From: Prunus persica
Lineage: Eukaryota > Streptophyta > Magnoliopsida > Rosales > Rosaceae
NCBI RefSeq assembly: GCF_000346465.2
Contig: NC_034012.1
Location: 9,346,294-9,410,293, forward strand
Length of the DNA: 64,000 bases
Reading direction: 5' to 3'
A program made the position numbers and the translations under genes. The notes under the pieces are model-generated. The model was not told the DNA's origin. It did no database searches and saw only the letters and a list, made by a program, of their open reading frames with translations. Shown piece after piece: positions 44,099 through 54,664 of this stretch (position 1 is its first letter; the number at the start of each line of letters is the position of its first letter).

Positions 44099-47000
44099 TG
44101 TTTAACACTAACCTGAGTCTGACATAGTGCTGGCGCAGATTGGATGATGCTGGAACAGATTGGCAGCGCAAGGTATAGAAGTTCTTCTCCTGAGAATCCG
44201 ATCCTTATAACTATAACTCTGATGGGTGAATTTCTGTTTAGCTGTGTTGTGTATCTCGGATCTAGGAGGGAGCCTTCTATTTATATGCATCTCTCTAAGT
44301 GTCTTGCCCATCAAGAAACACTTAGAGATGTCCTTCATGCTATAGGATTAATCCATTCCAATCCTTGTAGAACTAGGAACCCTTAAGCCTTCATTGTCCT
44401 TATTGAACACTGTTTACTGGCTTGCCTAATCGAGATAGGTTTTGAGTTCCTAATAAACAATAAGTCTTTGTAATCCTAAGTTGATTAGAAGATCACTTTA
44501 ATGGGTTTAATGTAATATACCTTCTTACATTCTCCCACTTGATCAAATAATCAATTTAGACTTATTGTTCATTACTTAATGGCCTTGTGGAACTCAAAAT
44601 TCTCTTGTTCCTTTTATCAAGCCACTGTCATTTTGAAAAATTCATAAAGGACTATCGAAGTACATGGATATATAACATCCAAGACTTTTATAATCACATA
44701 CATGAATCTGCAAAACACATAAGGCTTCCAACTGGATTGAAAAACAAGAAACTGTTTTAGTTTTACTATAAGTGTGACAAACTAAACAGTTCTTTGCCCA
44801 CCCTTCAAGACTACCAAGGTCTTTTAACAATCTTTAATGACTCATTCATAGATTCAAACTGTAAACATAATGCTGACATGATTACAGTTTGGCCTTTATT
44901 CTATTTGTCATCCATAAATAGCAAATGCAGAACATTATATAAAAGTAATTCAATTAAGTCTGCAAAATAAAACTGTCTAGATAAAACTAGTTAACAAAAT
45001 CAGAACTAAAACATAACTGCAAGAACTCTAGCTCCCACTGACTCCCACTAACTTTAGGCATCAAAACTGAACTGCAATCCCATGCTTGCCACATGCCTGT
45101 GAAAAACATGATTAGGCAACCCTTTATTCAAAGGATCTGCAATCATAAAATTTGTGCCAATGTGACTTAGAGCAGTCTCTCCATCTCGAATCTTTTCCTT
45201 CGCAGATAAGAACTTTAAATGCAAATGCCTCATTCCACTTGATCTCTTATTTCCTTGTGCAAAATACACTGCTGCAGTATTGTCATTCCATAACTGAATT
45301 GGTCTCTGTATTGAATCCACAATCCTTAGCATGGACATAAAATTTTTAAGCCACATTGCCATTGAAGTAGCTTCATAAACTGCTAAGAATTCTGCTTGCA
45401 TAGTGGAGGTTGACACATACTGCTGTTTCATGCTCTTCCATGCCACTGCAGCACCTGCAAATAAAAAAACAACTCCTGATGTGCATTTCTTAGTACCCTG
45501 GCATCCTGCAAAGTCTGCATCTGCATATCCTTCCAGCTGCAAATTTTCAACCTTTCTATAGACCAATTTGTACTCTTTAGTTCTCTGCAAATACCTTAAT
45601 ACTTTCTTGCCTGCAATCCAATGTGCTTGGCCTGGATTAGACTGAAATCTGCCAAGAACATTTATGCAGAATGCCAAGTCTAGTCTAGTGCAGACTTGTG
45701 CATACATCAAGCTTCCTACTAGTGATGCATAGGGCTTGTCCTTCATCTCCAGTCTCTCTTGCTCATTTTTAGGAGATTGTTCACTGCTCAATTTATCTCC
45801 TTTTGAGAAGGGAACATCACATCTTGTACAGTTTCCCATGTTGAACCTTCTAAGTACTTTCTCAATATATGCCTTCTGACATAAGCCGATCATTTTCCTT
45901 TCTCTGTCCCTGCTGATTTCTATTCCAAGAACATAGTTTGCCTCTCCCAAATCACTCATATCAAAATGATCTGACAGCATCCTTTTAGTGTCATGCAACA
46001 TGGACAGATTGCTACTTGCTAGCAGAATGTCATCCACATATAGCAGCATGAAGATGAAATTCCTTCCATTGAATTTCATATAGATGCATTCATCCAATGG
46101 ATTATCAATGAAGCCTTGGGACTTAACAACTTCATCAAACTTGAGATACCATTGTCTTGATGCCTGTTTTAGACCATATATTGATTTCTGCAGCTTGCAC
46201 ACTAAATTCTCTTCCCCTTTTGAGGCAAAACCATCCGGCTGTTTCATATATATTTCTTCAATCAGTTCTCCATTTAGGAAAGCTGTCTTAACGTCCATCT
46301 GATGAAGATGCAGATCAAAATGAGCAACCAAAGCCATTATGACTCTGAATGAATCTTTAGTTGATACAGGAGAAAAAGTTTCATTATAATCAACTCCCTC
46401 TTCTTGTGTGTAACCTTTTGCCACTAATCTGGCCTTATACCTGTCTATCTGTCCTTGTGCATTCCTTTTGGTTTTATAAACCCACTTACATCCTATAGGT
46501 TTGCATCCTAGTGGCAAATTGACTAGTTTCCATACCCCATTTTTGCTCATTGATTCTAGTTCAGATTCCATGGCTGCAGACCACTGTGAACTTTTGTCAC
46601 TTTCCATGGCCTGCTTGAAAGTTGCAGGGTCTTCCTCAGTATTGATGTCATGCTCTGATTCTTGCAGGTAAACAAAGTAGTCATTTGACAAGGCTGGCCT
46701 TTTAGGTCTCTGTGATCTCCTGAGCTGTAAATCTGGAACCTGTACTGGCTGATCTGTCTGCATTTCTTCTACTGCAGTTTGCTGATGTTCAGTCACTTGT
46801 CCTTCCTCATTATTCCTTTCTGCCTCCATTGGTGAGGCTCGGTTTTCTTCCAAGGCATCAAAAGATAAGATAGTGACTTCTCTTGTTTGGTTTTCATCTG
46901 CAGTTTCCTTAGTTTCCAAAACTTCATCAAAATCAAAATCTACTTCATCTAATCCTTCCTCTTCTTCTTCAATAAAAATTGCTCTCTGTGTTTCCACAAA

Positions 47001-49130
47001 TCTAGTGTTATTTTTAGGACAATAAAACCTATAACCTTTTGTCCTATCTGGATATCCTATGAAGAAGCAGCTCACTGTTTTTGAATCAAGCTTCTTCTGC
47101 ATAGGATTGTACAGCTTTGCCTCTGCTTTGCATCCCCAGGTCCTTAGATGAGCCAAGCTAGGTTTTCTTTTACACCAGATTTCGTAGGGTATCATGTTTG
47201 TAGCTTTGGTGGGAATTCTGTTGGCAAGGTAGTTTGCAGTTTTTAAAGCTTCTCCCCATAGAAAAGTAGGAAGCTTTGCACAACACATCATGCTTCTCAC
47301 CATCTCTATTAAGGTTCTATTTCTCCTTTCTGAAACACCATTCTGCTGTGGTGTTCCAGGATTTGTATATTGTGCAACAATGCCCTCTTGCTGCAGGAAG
47401 TTTGCAAAAGGTCCTGGATTTCTTCCTTTTTCTGTGAACTTGCCATAGAACTCTCCACCCCTATCTGATCTTACAACTTTTATCTTAGAATCCAGCTGGT
47501 TTTCCACTTCTGCCTTGTAGATTTTAAACATTTCCAATGCTTTGGATTTTTCTGTTATCAGATACACATATCCATATCTTGAAAAATCATCTGTAAAAGT
47601 AATAAAATACTTGAAACCATCATGTGTATCAACTGGAAAAGGTACGCAGATATCTGTGTGTATTATCTCAAGTAGTTTCTCACTTCTTATTGCCCCTTTC
47701 TTTCTGAGATTTGTTAGCTTTCCTTTTGCACATTCAATGCATGTTTTATCTTGTTCATGGTGATTAAGTGGTGGGAGAATTGATTCTTTGCTTAGGAGAT
47801 TCATTCTTTCTTTCGAGACATGTCCAAGTCTCTTATGCCATATTGTGAAAGATTTTGTATTACAAGGCTGTTTTGAACTTAACACATTTATCATCTCTGT
47901 ACTTTGATTTGGTAATTTGCAGTTCAAACAAAACATTCCATCTATCAATAATCCATTACCAATAAAACTTTTATTTCTGAAAATGGAGAAACCAGACTCA
48001 TCAAACTCAAACTGTAAGTTTGATTTTACAAGCTTGCTAACTGATAACAGATTCCTTGTCATAGAAGGAACATAAACGACATCAACTAATTCCAAAATAA
48101 AACCTGACTCCAACTCAAGACTAGCTAAACCAACAAAATCTACTATAACTCTTTCTTCATTTCCCACGAACACCTTCAAGTCATCCTTGTTTGGCACCCT
48201 CTTTGTTTTGAATCCCTGCAAAGAGTTAGTCACATGAACTGTTGCACCACTGTCTAACCACCATGAATTAGATAAAACTTCAACTGTATTAGATTCATAA
48301 ATCACAGAGACATTTTCATGCTTACCTTTTCCCTTTTGTTTGTCCAACCAGCGCTTGTATCTTTTGCAATCTCTCTTTAAATGTCCAAATTTCTTGCAGA
48401 AGAAACACTTCAAACCTACTGGACCCGTGCCCTTTGCAGACTCATCTTTCTTTTGCTGCTTATCTGTGTTCTTGTTTTTGGTCCATTCCTTTTGTTTAAA
48501 CTTAGTATCCTGCACAAAACACACTTGATCTTTGCCTTTGTCTTTTCTTATACTTTGCTCTTCCTGCACACATATACCTATCAAATCAGCAACTGACCAT
48601 ATCTCCTTCTGAGCAATATAAGTAGTTTTCAGTTGTCTAAAAATACTAGGTAGAGAGTTAATGGCAAAGTGCACCATCATGGTTTCATCCACATTGACTT
48701 TTAGAGCCTTCAACTTGTTTCCTATCTCAACCATGTTCAGAATATGAGTTCTTATGCAGCCTTCTCCATTGTATTTCATATCTGTCAGCTGGCTCATGAG
48801 TGTGCCAATTTCAGCTTTCTTGGATCCTTGGAAGTTTTCTGCAATAGCTTCCATGAATAGCTTAGCACTCTCAGTTTCAATAATACTGCCTCTGACCTCT
48901 TCTGAAATAGACCTCCTCATGATCAGAATTGCCATTTTGTTGGCCTTAATCCACTTTGCATATTTAGCCTTAGTCTCAGCAGATGCATCATTCGCAGGTA
49001 CTGATAGAGCTTCATCATTAAGAACCATCTCATAATCCAGAAGTCCAAGAGCAATTTCCACATCTTCTCTCCATTTCTTATAATTTGAGCCAGTGAGAGT
49101 TCGAATCGAGTTATGATTGAATGTACATGT
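44099..49130 (-). mobile_element. Copia retrotransposon with intact pol frame, 5' LTR missing
   Basis: In element sense (minus strand): polyprotein frame 49130-45054, about 500 bp of 3' untranslated DNA, a purine tract AAGTGGGAGAA, then an LTR starting TGTAAGAAGG at 44529 and running to about 44099 (the outer limit is uncertain because there is no second LTR). The LTR holds a good TATA box (TATAAATAG in element sense, near 44270). No matching LTR or tRNA-Met primer site exists above 49130, so the element is 5'-truncated. Confidence 0.85.
45054..49061 (-). CDS. Copia gag-pol polyprotein, uninterrupted
   Basis: The frame is open from 49130 to the stop at 45054 (about 1358 codons) but has no ATG before the conserved gag start ..LTGSNYKKWREDVE; the 49061 end given here is only a GTG. 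Domains, counted from it: gag 1-180; CCHC knuckle CFFCKKFGHLKRDC about 219-232; protease WWLDSGATVHVTN about 267-279; pre-integrase WHKRLGHVS about 408; integrase with HTD (471), SDRGGEF (533) and PQQNGVSERRN (570); RT with MDVKTAFLNG (922) and YVDD (1008); RNase H with GYADADFAG (1178) and HLHLKFLSAK (1280). All catalytic motifs look intact. It lacks a start codon and a 5' LTR, so it is probably not expressed from its own promoter. Confidence 0.9.
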   Translation of the reverse strand: MEIALGLLDYEMVLNDEALSVPANDASAETKAKYAKWIKANKMAILIMRRSISEEVRGSIIETESAKLFMEAIAENFQGSKKAEIGTLMSQLTDMKYNGEGCIRTHILNMVEIGNKLKALKVNVDETMMVHFAINSLPSIFRQLKTTYIAQKEIWSVADLIGICVQEEQSIRKDKGKDQVCFVQDTKFKQKEWTKNKNTDKQQKKDESAKGTGPVGLKCFFCKKFGHLKRDCKRYKRWLDKQKGKGKHENVSVIYESNTVEVLSNSWWLDSGATVHVTNSLQGFKTKRVPNKDDLKVFVGNEERVIVDFVGLASLELESGFILELVDVVYVPSMTRNLLSVSKLVKSNLQFEFDESGFSIFRNKSFIGNGLLIDGMFCLNCKLPNQSTEMINVLSSKQPCNTKSFTIWHKRLGHVSKERMNLLSKESILPPLNHHEQDKTCIECAKGKLTNLRKKGAIRSEKLLEIIHTDICVPFPVDTHDGFKYFITFTDDFSRYGYVYLITEKSKALEMFKIYKAEVENQLDSKIKVVRSDRGGEFYGKFTEKGRNPGPFANFLQQEGIVAQYTNPGTPQQNGVSERRNRTLIEMVRSMMCCAKLPTFLWGEALKTANYLANRIPTKATNMIPYEIWCKRKPSLAHLRTWGCKAEAKLYNPMQKKLDSKTVSCFFIGYPDRTKGYRFYCPKNNTRFVETQRAIFIEEEEEGLDEVDFDFDEVLETKETADENQTREVTILSFDALEENRASPMEAERNNEEGQVTEHQQTAVEEMQTDQPVQVPDLQLRRSQRPKRPALSNDYFVYLQESEHDINTEEDPATFKQAMESDKSSQWSAAMESELESMSKNGVWKLVNLPLGCKPIGCKWVYKTKRNAQGQIDRYKARLVAKGYTQEEGVDYNETFSPVSTKDSFRVIMALVAHFDLHLHQMDVKTAFLNGELIEEIYMKQPDGFASKGEENLVCKLQKSIYGLKQASRQWYLKFDEVVKSQGFIDNPLDECIYMKFNGRNFIFMLLYVDDILLASSNLSMLHDTKRMLSDHFDMSDLGEANYVLGIEISRDRERKMIGLCQKAYIEKVLRRFNMGNCTRCDVPFSKGDKLSSEQSPKNEQERLEMKDKPYASLVGSLMYAQVCTRLDLAFCINVLGRFQSNPGQAHWIAGKKVLRYLQRTKEYKLVYRKVENLQLEGYADADFAGCQGTKKCTSGVVFLFAGAAVAWKSMKQQYVSTSTMQAEFLAVYEATSMAMWLKNFMSMLRIVDSIQRPIQLWNDNTAAVYFAQGNKRSSGMRHLHLKFLSAKEKIRDGETALSHIGTNFMIADPLNKGLPNHVFHRHVASMGLQFSFDA

Positions 49131-49329
49131 TTAAAACAAGATAAGCACTTTATATATATAACTTTCCCCAGAACTTTAATCAAACATACTTAATCACATC
49201 TTTGGACAGTGATTCAAGCATGCTTATTGACACTGGAAAACGAATAGACATGAATTTCCTGAACAAAAGATCTTCTACATCTTTAGACAGAAGAAAACCT
49301 TTCACTAATCCATATCTCTTCCAACCCCA

Positions 49330-51386
49330 GCCAGGTCCCGCCGCCAGCCACCGTGGTTTCGCTTGAAAATGGAGAAGAAGCGGCCTGTGTAGTCCGAAGT
49401 TCTTCACCGTCGATCTCCCTCCTCCGGCCACCGATTCCGACAAGTGAGGTATGGTTTCTCACCTACTTTTCATGCTCTAGCTGCCTGTTGGGTAGGATTG
49501 GATCGATTCTTAGCGTAGGTAATTCGATTTAAGAAATTGAAATTCGGCCAGTTTTGGGATCGTGTTTTCGGCCAATTTCGGTCAGTTTTTAGGGTAGGTC
49601 CAAGAACAAAAGTGACTCCAAATAGGGTGTTATACCTAGGGTAGAAGTTTGGAGCCGTGGGTTTGAGATTTTTCGGCGATGCGTAATCGCTTTGGATACC
49701 CACGCACTGCCGGCGAGTGTGGTGGCTCTTGGGCACTGTAGAAAAATTTGCACTGTGTCTCGATGAGATCCTAGGTTGTCATGAGTGCGTAGAATTTTGC
49801 GGATCTCAATTCGGACGTCGTTTGACTATCAAACGGATATTGCCTATTGCGCGTTATCAGGGTTCGATAGGTTAGGACCGTTGGATGGTCTTAAATTTAA
49901 TACATGTCAATCTAGGTATTTCTAGAACCGTGTAGGAATTCACGGATCATGAATCGGAGCCTCGGATGTTCCGATTTAATAATTTAAAGTTTATGTTTTA
50001 TATTAACCGTCAGATCGTACGATCGTGAACGATCTGACCGTCCGATCTGAACCAAACTTGCAGGACGAGTGTCCTATACCTTGTATAATCGATAGGAACT
50101 TTCGGATCTGTATTTGGAGGTCGTGGTCCCTATGGCCCCGTTTGACCAGGGTTAGGGTAGTTTGACCCTTGGTTGACCATGAGTCTCCCGGAGTAATCTC
50201 ACTTTCCCAGGGGGATTATCGGGTGCTAGACTATTGTTGAGGTTTACACAATATTAGAATTAAATTATATATATTTATATACTTTTGTAAAGATATAAAA
50301 AGGAGTCTAGAATGTCAGTTTGAAGTGCTATACGCACTACCTTAGGAACCTCCTCGAATTTTGGTTACACTACAAGTACCACCCTGTGAAAGTTAGGTCC
50401 CACGTGGCGTAGATTATCCGGCGTGCGGACAGACCCCATACATTGCGTTGGTCGTACCGGCGTATGGGGAGGTATGCGATATGATGTTCAGGTCTCGCGT
50501 GGCGTAGGTTATCCGGCGTTGAGACAGGCCCCATACGTGGCGTTGGTTGTACCGGCGTATGGGGAGATATTGTGATAGTATGGTATGGTCGCACGTGGAG
50601 TAGGTTATCCGGCGTGTTGACAGGCCCCATATGTAGCATTGGTTGTACCGGTGTATGGGGAGATGTTGTGATAGTATGGTATGATCGCACGTGGCGTAGA
50701 TTATCCAGCGTGTTGACAGGCCCCATATGTGGCGTTGGTTGTACCGGCGTATGGGGAGATATTGTGATAGTATGGTATGGTCGCACGTGGCGTAGTTTAT
50801 CCGCGTGTTGACAGACCCCATACGTGGTGTTGTTAGTACCGGCGTATGGGGAGATTATGTGAAATACAGAGAAATGAAATAAGGTATTGCCTATGTGTGG
50901 AATTGGGTTGTAAGAAAAACTACGTGTGGCTTGATCCCTCAGGGAGGGTACGTAGGCAGCCTAAGGTTATTAGATGCAGCCGCAGACATAGATATGATTG
51001 TGTTAGGAGGTTAAAACCTCGTATGTTGGATTTGGAAAAGTTAGATGATGTATGTTGTAGTTAATATTCTTAATTCATATTTGAATATATTGTTTGCCTT
51101 GTTTAAGGTATGAATTGATTTGGTAGTTTGTTGAGAATTATTGGTAGGCCGAAGGCCGTTTATGTGAATTGCATGAAAGTATCTTGTGCATGCTGCCAGT
51201 TGGGAATATTAAATGTGTATTTATACAGGTGGTAAATTTTGGGAAATGTCCAATTTACAGAGGAAACTCTGCCGAAATTTCAGCAAAAAGTCTCGGTCTT
51301 TAGTAAGTGGGCCCGGCATTGAGGTGATGTCGGGAATTCCACAGGATTTATCTCGAGTTTCGAGAAATTCGGAGAAGGTCCTTTCA
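49330..51386 (+). mobile_element. Third giant LTR copy, 5'-truncated
   Basis: Colinear with the solo LTRs at 6666-9330 and 10087-11823: a GC-rich leader then a splice-donor-like AAGTGAGGTATGG (about 49440), TGGATCGATT, CGGCCA..TTTCGG, CCAAGAACAAAAG, CGCACTGCCGG, CGGATCTCAATTCGGACG, GAATCGGAG, a hairpin array, GTAAGTGGGCCCGGCAT and the 3' end at 51386 (GTCCTTTCA). The 5' TGTAA end is absent; the sequence left of about 49330 adjoins the copia element. The boundary and target site cannot be fixed. Confidence 0.75.
50399..50860 (+). repeat. 96-bp tandem repeat of paired hairpins in giant LTR copy 3
   Basis: About five units; CGCACGTGG recurs at 50590, 50686 and 50782, and a variant at 50493. Each unit holds two hairpins: one with stem CCCCATAC / GTATGGGG around GGCGTTGGTTGTACCGG, the other with loop GGCGTAGGTTATCCGGCG and changing outer stems (GTCTC/GAGAC; GTC..CACG/CGTG..GAC). 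The loops resemble that of 8362-8548 (GGCGTTGGATGTTCCGG). Confidence 0.85.
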
Positions 51387-51391
51387 GATTT

Positions 51392-51841
51392 GGAAGGAGC
51401 GTTGCTTTGCTACTTTTACTAGTCGCTCTCCTAGCCTTGCTGATGTGATTCTTCGCATCCATAAACATATTTGGACTGACCTGGACAGCAAAATCTGTCA
51501 GTTTTTCCAGTAGAAAGCACAATATGTAGCTGAATTTGTATTTGTTGCTTGCTTTGCTTTCATAAACATGTGGACTGACCTGTGCTGCTTTAATCATGTG
51601 GACTGAAATGTGCTTCTTTCATAAACTTTGTTGTATTTGTATTCAGTTGATATATTATTCATGATTTTGGATAGCCAAAACATTGTTGCTTGCAAAAGGT
51701 AGCGTGAAGAAATCACACCCGAGAAAGAAGACATAATTATAAGGACAAATTGTGCCTTATTACATCAGTAACACAAAACAAAAGATGAAAAAAAGAAAAG
51801 CAGAAAAATATATATATAAAATAAAAACTACAATAATATAT
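51392..51841. other. Gene-free stretch, RLP 3' flank
   Basis: 51400-51660 has repeated GTGGACTGA(CC/AA)TGTGC phrases and short matches to 34740-34810 (CATCCATAAACATAT). 51690-51841 is the shared RLP 3' flank. No gene recognised. Confidence 0.5.
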
Positions 51842-52129
51842 CTAGCCTTTCCACTTCTTTTCATCATGTTGATGCGCATTGTTACCATCAGATACAACCT
51901 ATCTTGTACATTATCGACGAATCGAAAATATGCATATCTCCATGTCTTGTTAACAACTAAAGAGCTACATAATCCCCAAAATCCCACTATGAACCCTAAC
52001 GCAACGAAAATATAAAACCATGGAAGTTGATGAAGCCCACTTGTAAGATCCCACATCAACTAACGGAGAGGGGGTGATGTGCCTTATATGTGCACACACG
52101 CATCCATCTAGCACGAGGCTTTTTGGGAG

Positions 52130-52232
52130 CTCACTGGCTTCGGAGTTGTAAGAACTCCGAAGTTAAGCGAGTTGGGAGCTAGAGCAATCCCAGGATGGGT
52201 GACCTACTGGGAAGTTGCTCGTGAGTTCCCAG
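52130..52232 (+). ncRNA. 5S-rRNA-derived sequence in Cassandra LTR 1
   Basis: Same 5S-like block as at 5528-5628 (GAACTCCGAAGTTAAGCGAG; GATGGGTGACC). It is oriented opposite to the RLP it interrupts. Confidence 0.7.
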
Positions 52233-52477
52233 AAACAAAACCGTGAGGGCCAGAGAGGGGGGCCCAGAACGGACAATATCGTGCTACGGCGGAGTTGATC
52301 CCGGGATGTAACAATTTGGTATCAGAGCCACTCTGCCGTGTGGTGCGAGTGTGCCGACGAGGACGTCGGGCCCTTAAGGGGGGTGGATTGTAAGATCCCA
52401 CATCAACCAACGGAGAGGGGGTGATGTGCCTTATATGTGCACACCCGCATCCATCTAGTACGAGGCCTTTTGGGAGC

Positions 52478-52580
52478 TCACTGGCTTCGGAGTCGTAGGA
52501 ACTCCGAAGTTAAGCGAGTTGGGGGCCAGAGCAATCCCAGGATGGGTGACCCACTGGGAAGTTGCTCGTGAGCTCCCAAA
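52478..52580 (+). ncRNA. 5S-rRNA-derived sequence in Cassandra LTR 2
   Basis: Second 5S-like block, GAACTCCGAAGTTAAGCGAG then GATGGGTGACCCACTGGGAA, with intact-looking internal pol III boxes. Confidence 0.7.
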
Positions 52581-54664
52581 AACAAAACCGTGCGGGCAGA
52601 GAGGGGGGCCCAAAGAGGACAATATCGTGCTACCACTGACCATGTCTTTGTTGTTTTTGTTATCTTCATCAATGCCCTTATTTGGTTTGCACTTATTTGG
52701 AAGCGGGGCACCACAAAGCTTTAAATTCCCCTCAAAGGCAGCGTTGAAGGTTTGGATCTGAGTGCTTGTTGGTATTGGTCCTTCAAGATTATTGTACGAG
52801 ACATTAAATTCTTTCAAGAAATTAAGACTCGCCAATGACAATAGAATATTTCCAGACAAATGATTCATGGAGAGATCCAAAACCTCTAAATTTTTTAGGT
52901 TAGATATTTGGTCTGGAATGATGCCAGAGAATTTGTTGGCGTGAAGATCCAACTGGCGGAGAAGGTGCAATTGGTCGATCTCAGTAGGTAAACTACCAAC
53001 AATGTTATTGTTAGATAAATCTATCATTGCTGGATAAAAAGACAATTTCTGCGTTGGAAGAATGTGATTTGTGGCTGCGTGGATGGCAGGCAATTCAAAT
53101 TCATATTGGTCTACTTGAGATGCAATAGGTTCATATACAACTAACCTAGGTAGTCTACAAAGTTGCTTTGGAATTTCACTTGAAATTCGATTACTTGCCA
53201 AGTTTAGAGAAAGAAGTCTAGGAAGAGTCCCTAACCAATTTGGAATTGGTCCTGTGATTTGATTATTACCCAGAGCCAAGATCTCTAGATTCTTAAGGTA
53301 TTTGATAACCATAAAGGTATTTGACCAGTGAAGTTAGAATTAGCCAAACTCAACACTCGAAGATTTTCGAATTCGTCAAAATCAACCATGTCATCATCAA
53401 ATGGCATTACCTCACCTTCAAAGGAAACAGCAAGTGAAAGTGCGTGAAGACTTTTGCAACTCATCAATATCTTCATTGCCCATGTGAGGTTGGTGAATTG
53501 GTTGTAACCAAGCGAGTGGAAGGACAAGGATTTCAATGAAAGAATCTTAGCTTGTATTTGTCCCTTTAGATGATTTCCACTCAATTCAATGGCTTTTGAG
53601 GACCTACATGAGTAAAGGCTTAATGGAACCGTACCAGTGAAGTTATTGATCCTTAGGTCAAGTTTAGTAAGGGAACTAAGTCTCGAGAAATCAAACATGG
53701 AGATATCTCCTTCCAAGTTGTTAGATGCCAAACGTAGTTCTACAACGTTTGTGCATTTCATCAAAGATGGGGGCAAAGAACCTTCTAAATTGTTGAAATC
53801 AAGGGTCACAAACTTCAACTTGGATAGCTTCCCCAAATGGAGAGGAAGCTCGCCACCAAAATGATTAAAGGAGAGATCAAGGATGGAAAGGTTGGCGAGG
53901 GTAACAATTTTATCACTAATGGCTCCATCTAGTGAATTGAGAGGTAATGCAATTTCTTCAAGTTTGGTAACATTATAGATATCTTCTGGAAGTAACCCTG
54001 AGAGGTTATTGTGACCGGCACGAAAAACCTGCAATTTGGAACACTTCCCAAGCCCAGGAGCAAGGTTGTCATTGAATACATTGGAAGAAAAATCTAATAA
54101 CCTAAGGAAGGAAGAAGAGTGGAGACAAATAGAGGATGGGACATACCCTGTGAAGGTATTGTTGCTGACATTGAAACTAGTCAAGTTGCTAGCTTGTTGG
54201 AAGAATGAAGATGGAATTGCACCAAAGAAGTTATTGCTGGACAAATTGACAGTTCATATATTTCTGGATGGTGGAGAAAGTGGTAGCTCTCCAAAAATAC
54301 AGTTATAGCTCAAATCAAGGATCTCAAGTCGATTCAAAGACAAGAAGAACTGAATTTCAAGTGAACCAAATAGTGAATTATGGGAAAGGTTCAAATGGGT
54401 GAGATGTGTGAGATTTCCAAGTGAAAAGGGAGAGATACCTCCTTTGAGCCCTTTGGAAGGCAAGAGCAAACGGGTGACCCAACCATCTTGATCACAATTG
54501 ATGCCCTTCCAATGACAGCAATCCCGAGATGTCCAATTTAAAGGAGGAGAAGATAGAGTGGAAGCAAATGACAGGAGGGAGCTGTGCTCAGTTTGTTTGC
54601 AGGCATGAATATTTGTAGATATGATGTAAGAGAATAAGAGGAAGAGATAAAAGCCATGAGCCAT

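Larger units (their letters stand above)
52042..52632 (+). mobile_element. Cassandra TRIM retrotransposon, near complete
   Basis: LTR 1 is 52042-52313 (TGTAAGATCCC..GGGATGTAACA); the primer-binding site TGGTATCAGAGCCA (initiator tRNA-Met) is at 52317-52330; a 75-bp non-coding internal region and purine tract AAGGGGGGTGGA (52377-52388) follow; LTR 2 is 52389-52632, missing its last ~30 bp. Target duplication CCACT is at 52037-52041 and 52633-52637. It is inserted in the RLP between the acidic stretch and the transmembrane helix. Cassandra elements encode no protein and depend on other elements. Confidence 0.95.
51842..54664 (-). pseudogene. LRR receptor-like protein pseudogene 3, split by Cassandra
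   Basis: Minus strand, ATG at 54664 (MAHGFYLFLLFSYIISTNIH). Intact LRRNT (HACKQTE..RDCCHWKGINC) and LRRs up to PPSRNI, where TGA (54251-54253) replaces the Arg codon of the relatives; the frame then continues to QIPLWLS, where two extra bases near 53300 shift it. It resumes as KNLEILALGNNQ to DEDNKNNKDM and is cut at 52632 by a Cassandra element; beyond it (52041 down) are the TM helix and tail ..INMMKR, where one lost base removes the normal stop near 51842. Three independent lesions make it non-functional, although each piece is well conserved, so decay looks recent. Confidence 0.92.

Noticed and set aside
49180..49443. 87-codon minus-strand frame between the copia element and the third giant LTR
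   Set aside because: Its first half is antisense to the LTR leader; the remainder (VSISMLESLSKDV) matches nothing I recognise, so I leave it uncalled.
50370..50821. Repeat-containing open frames (e.g. CDHTILSQYLPI units) on the minus strand
   Set aside because: Shadow of the 96-bp hairpin repeat in the LTR; several frames open equally.
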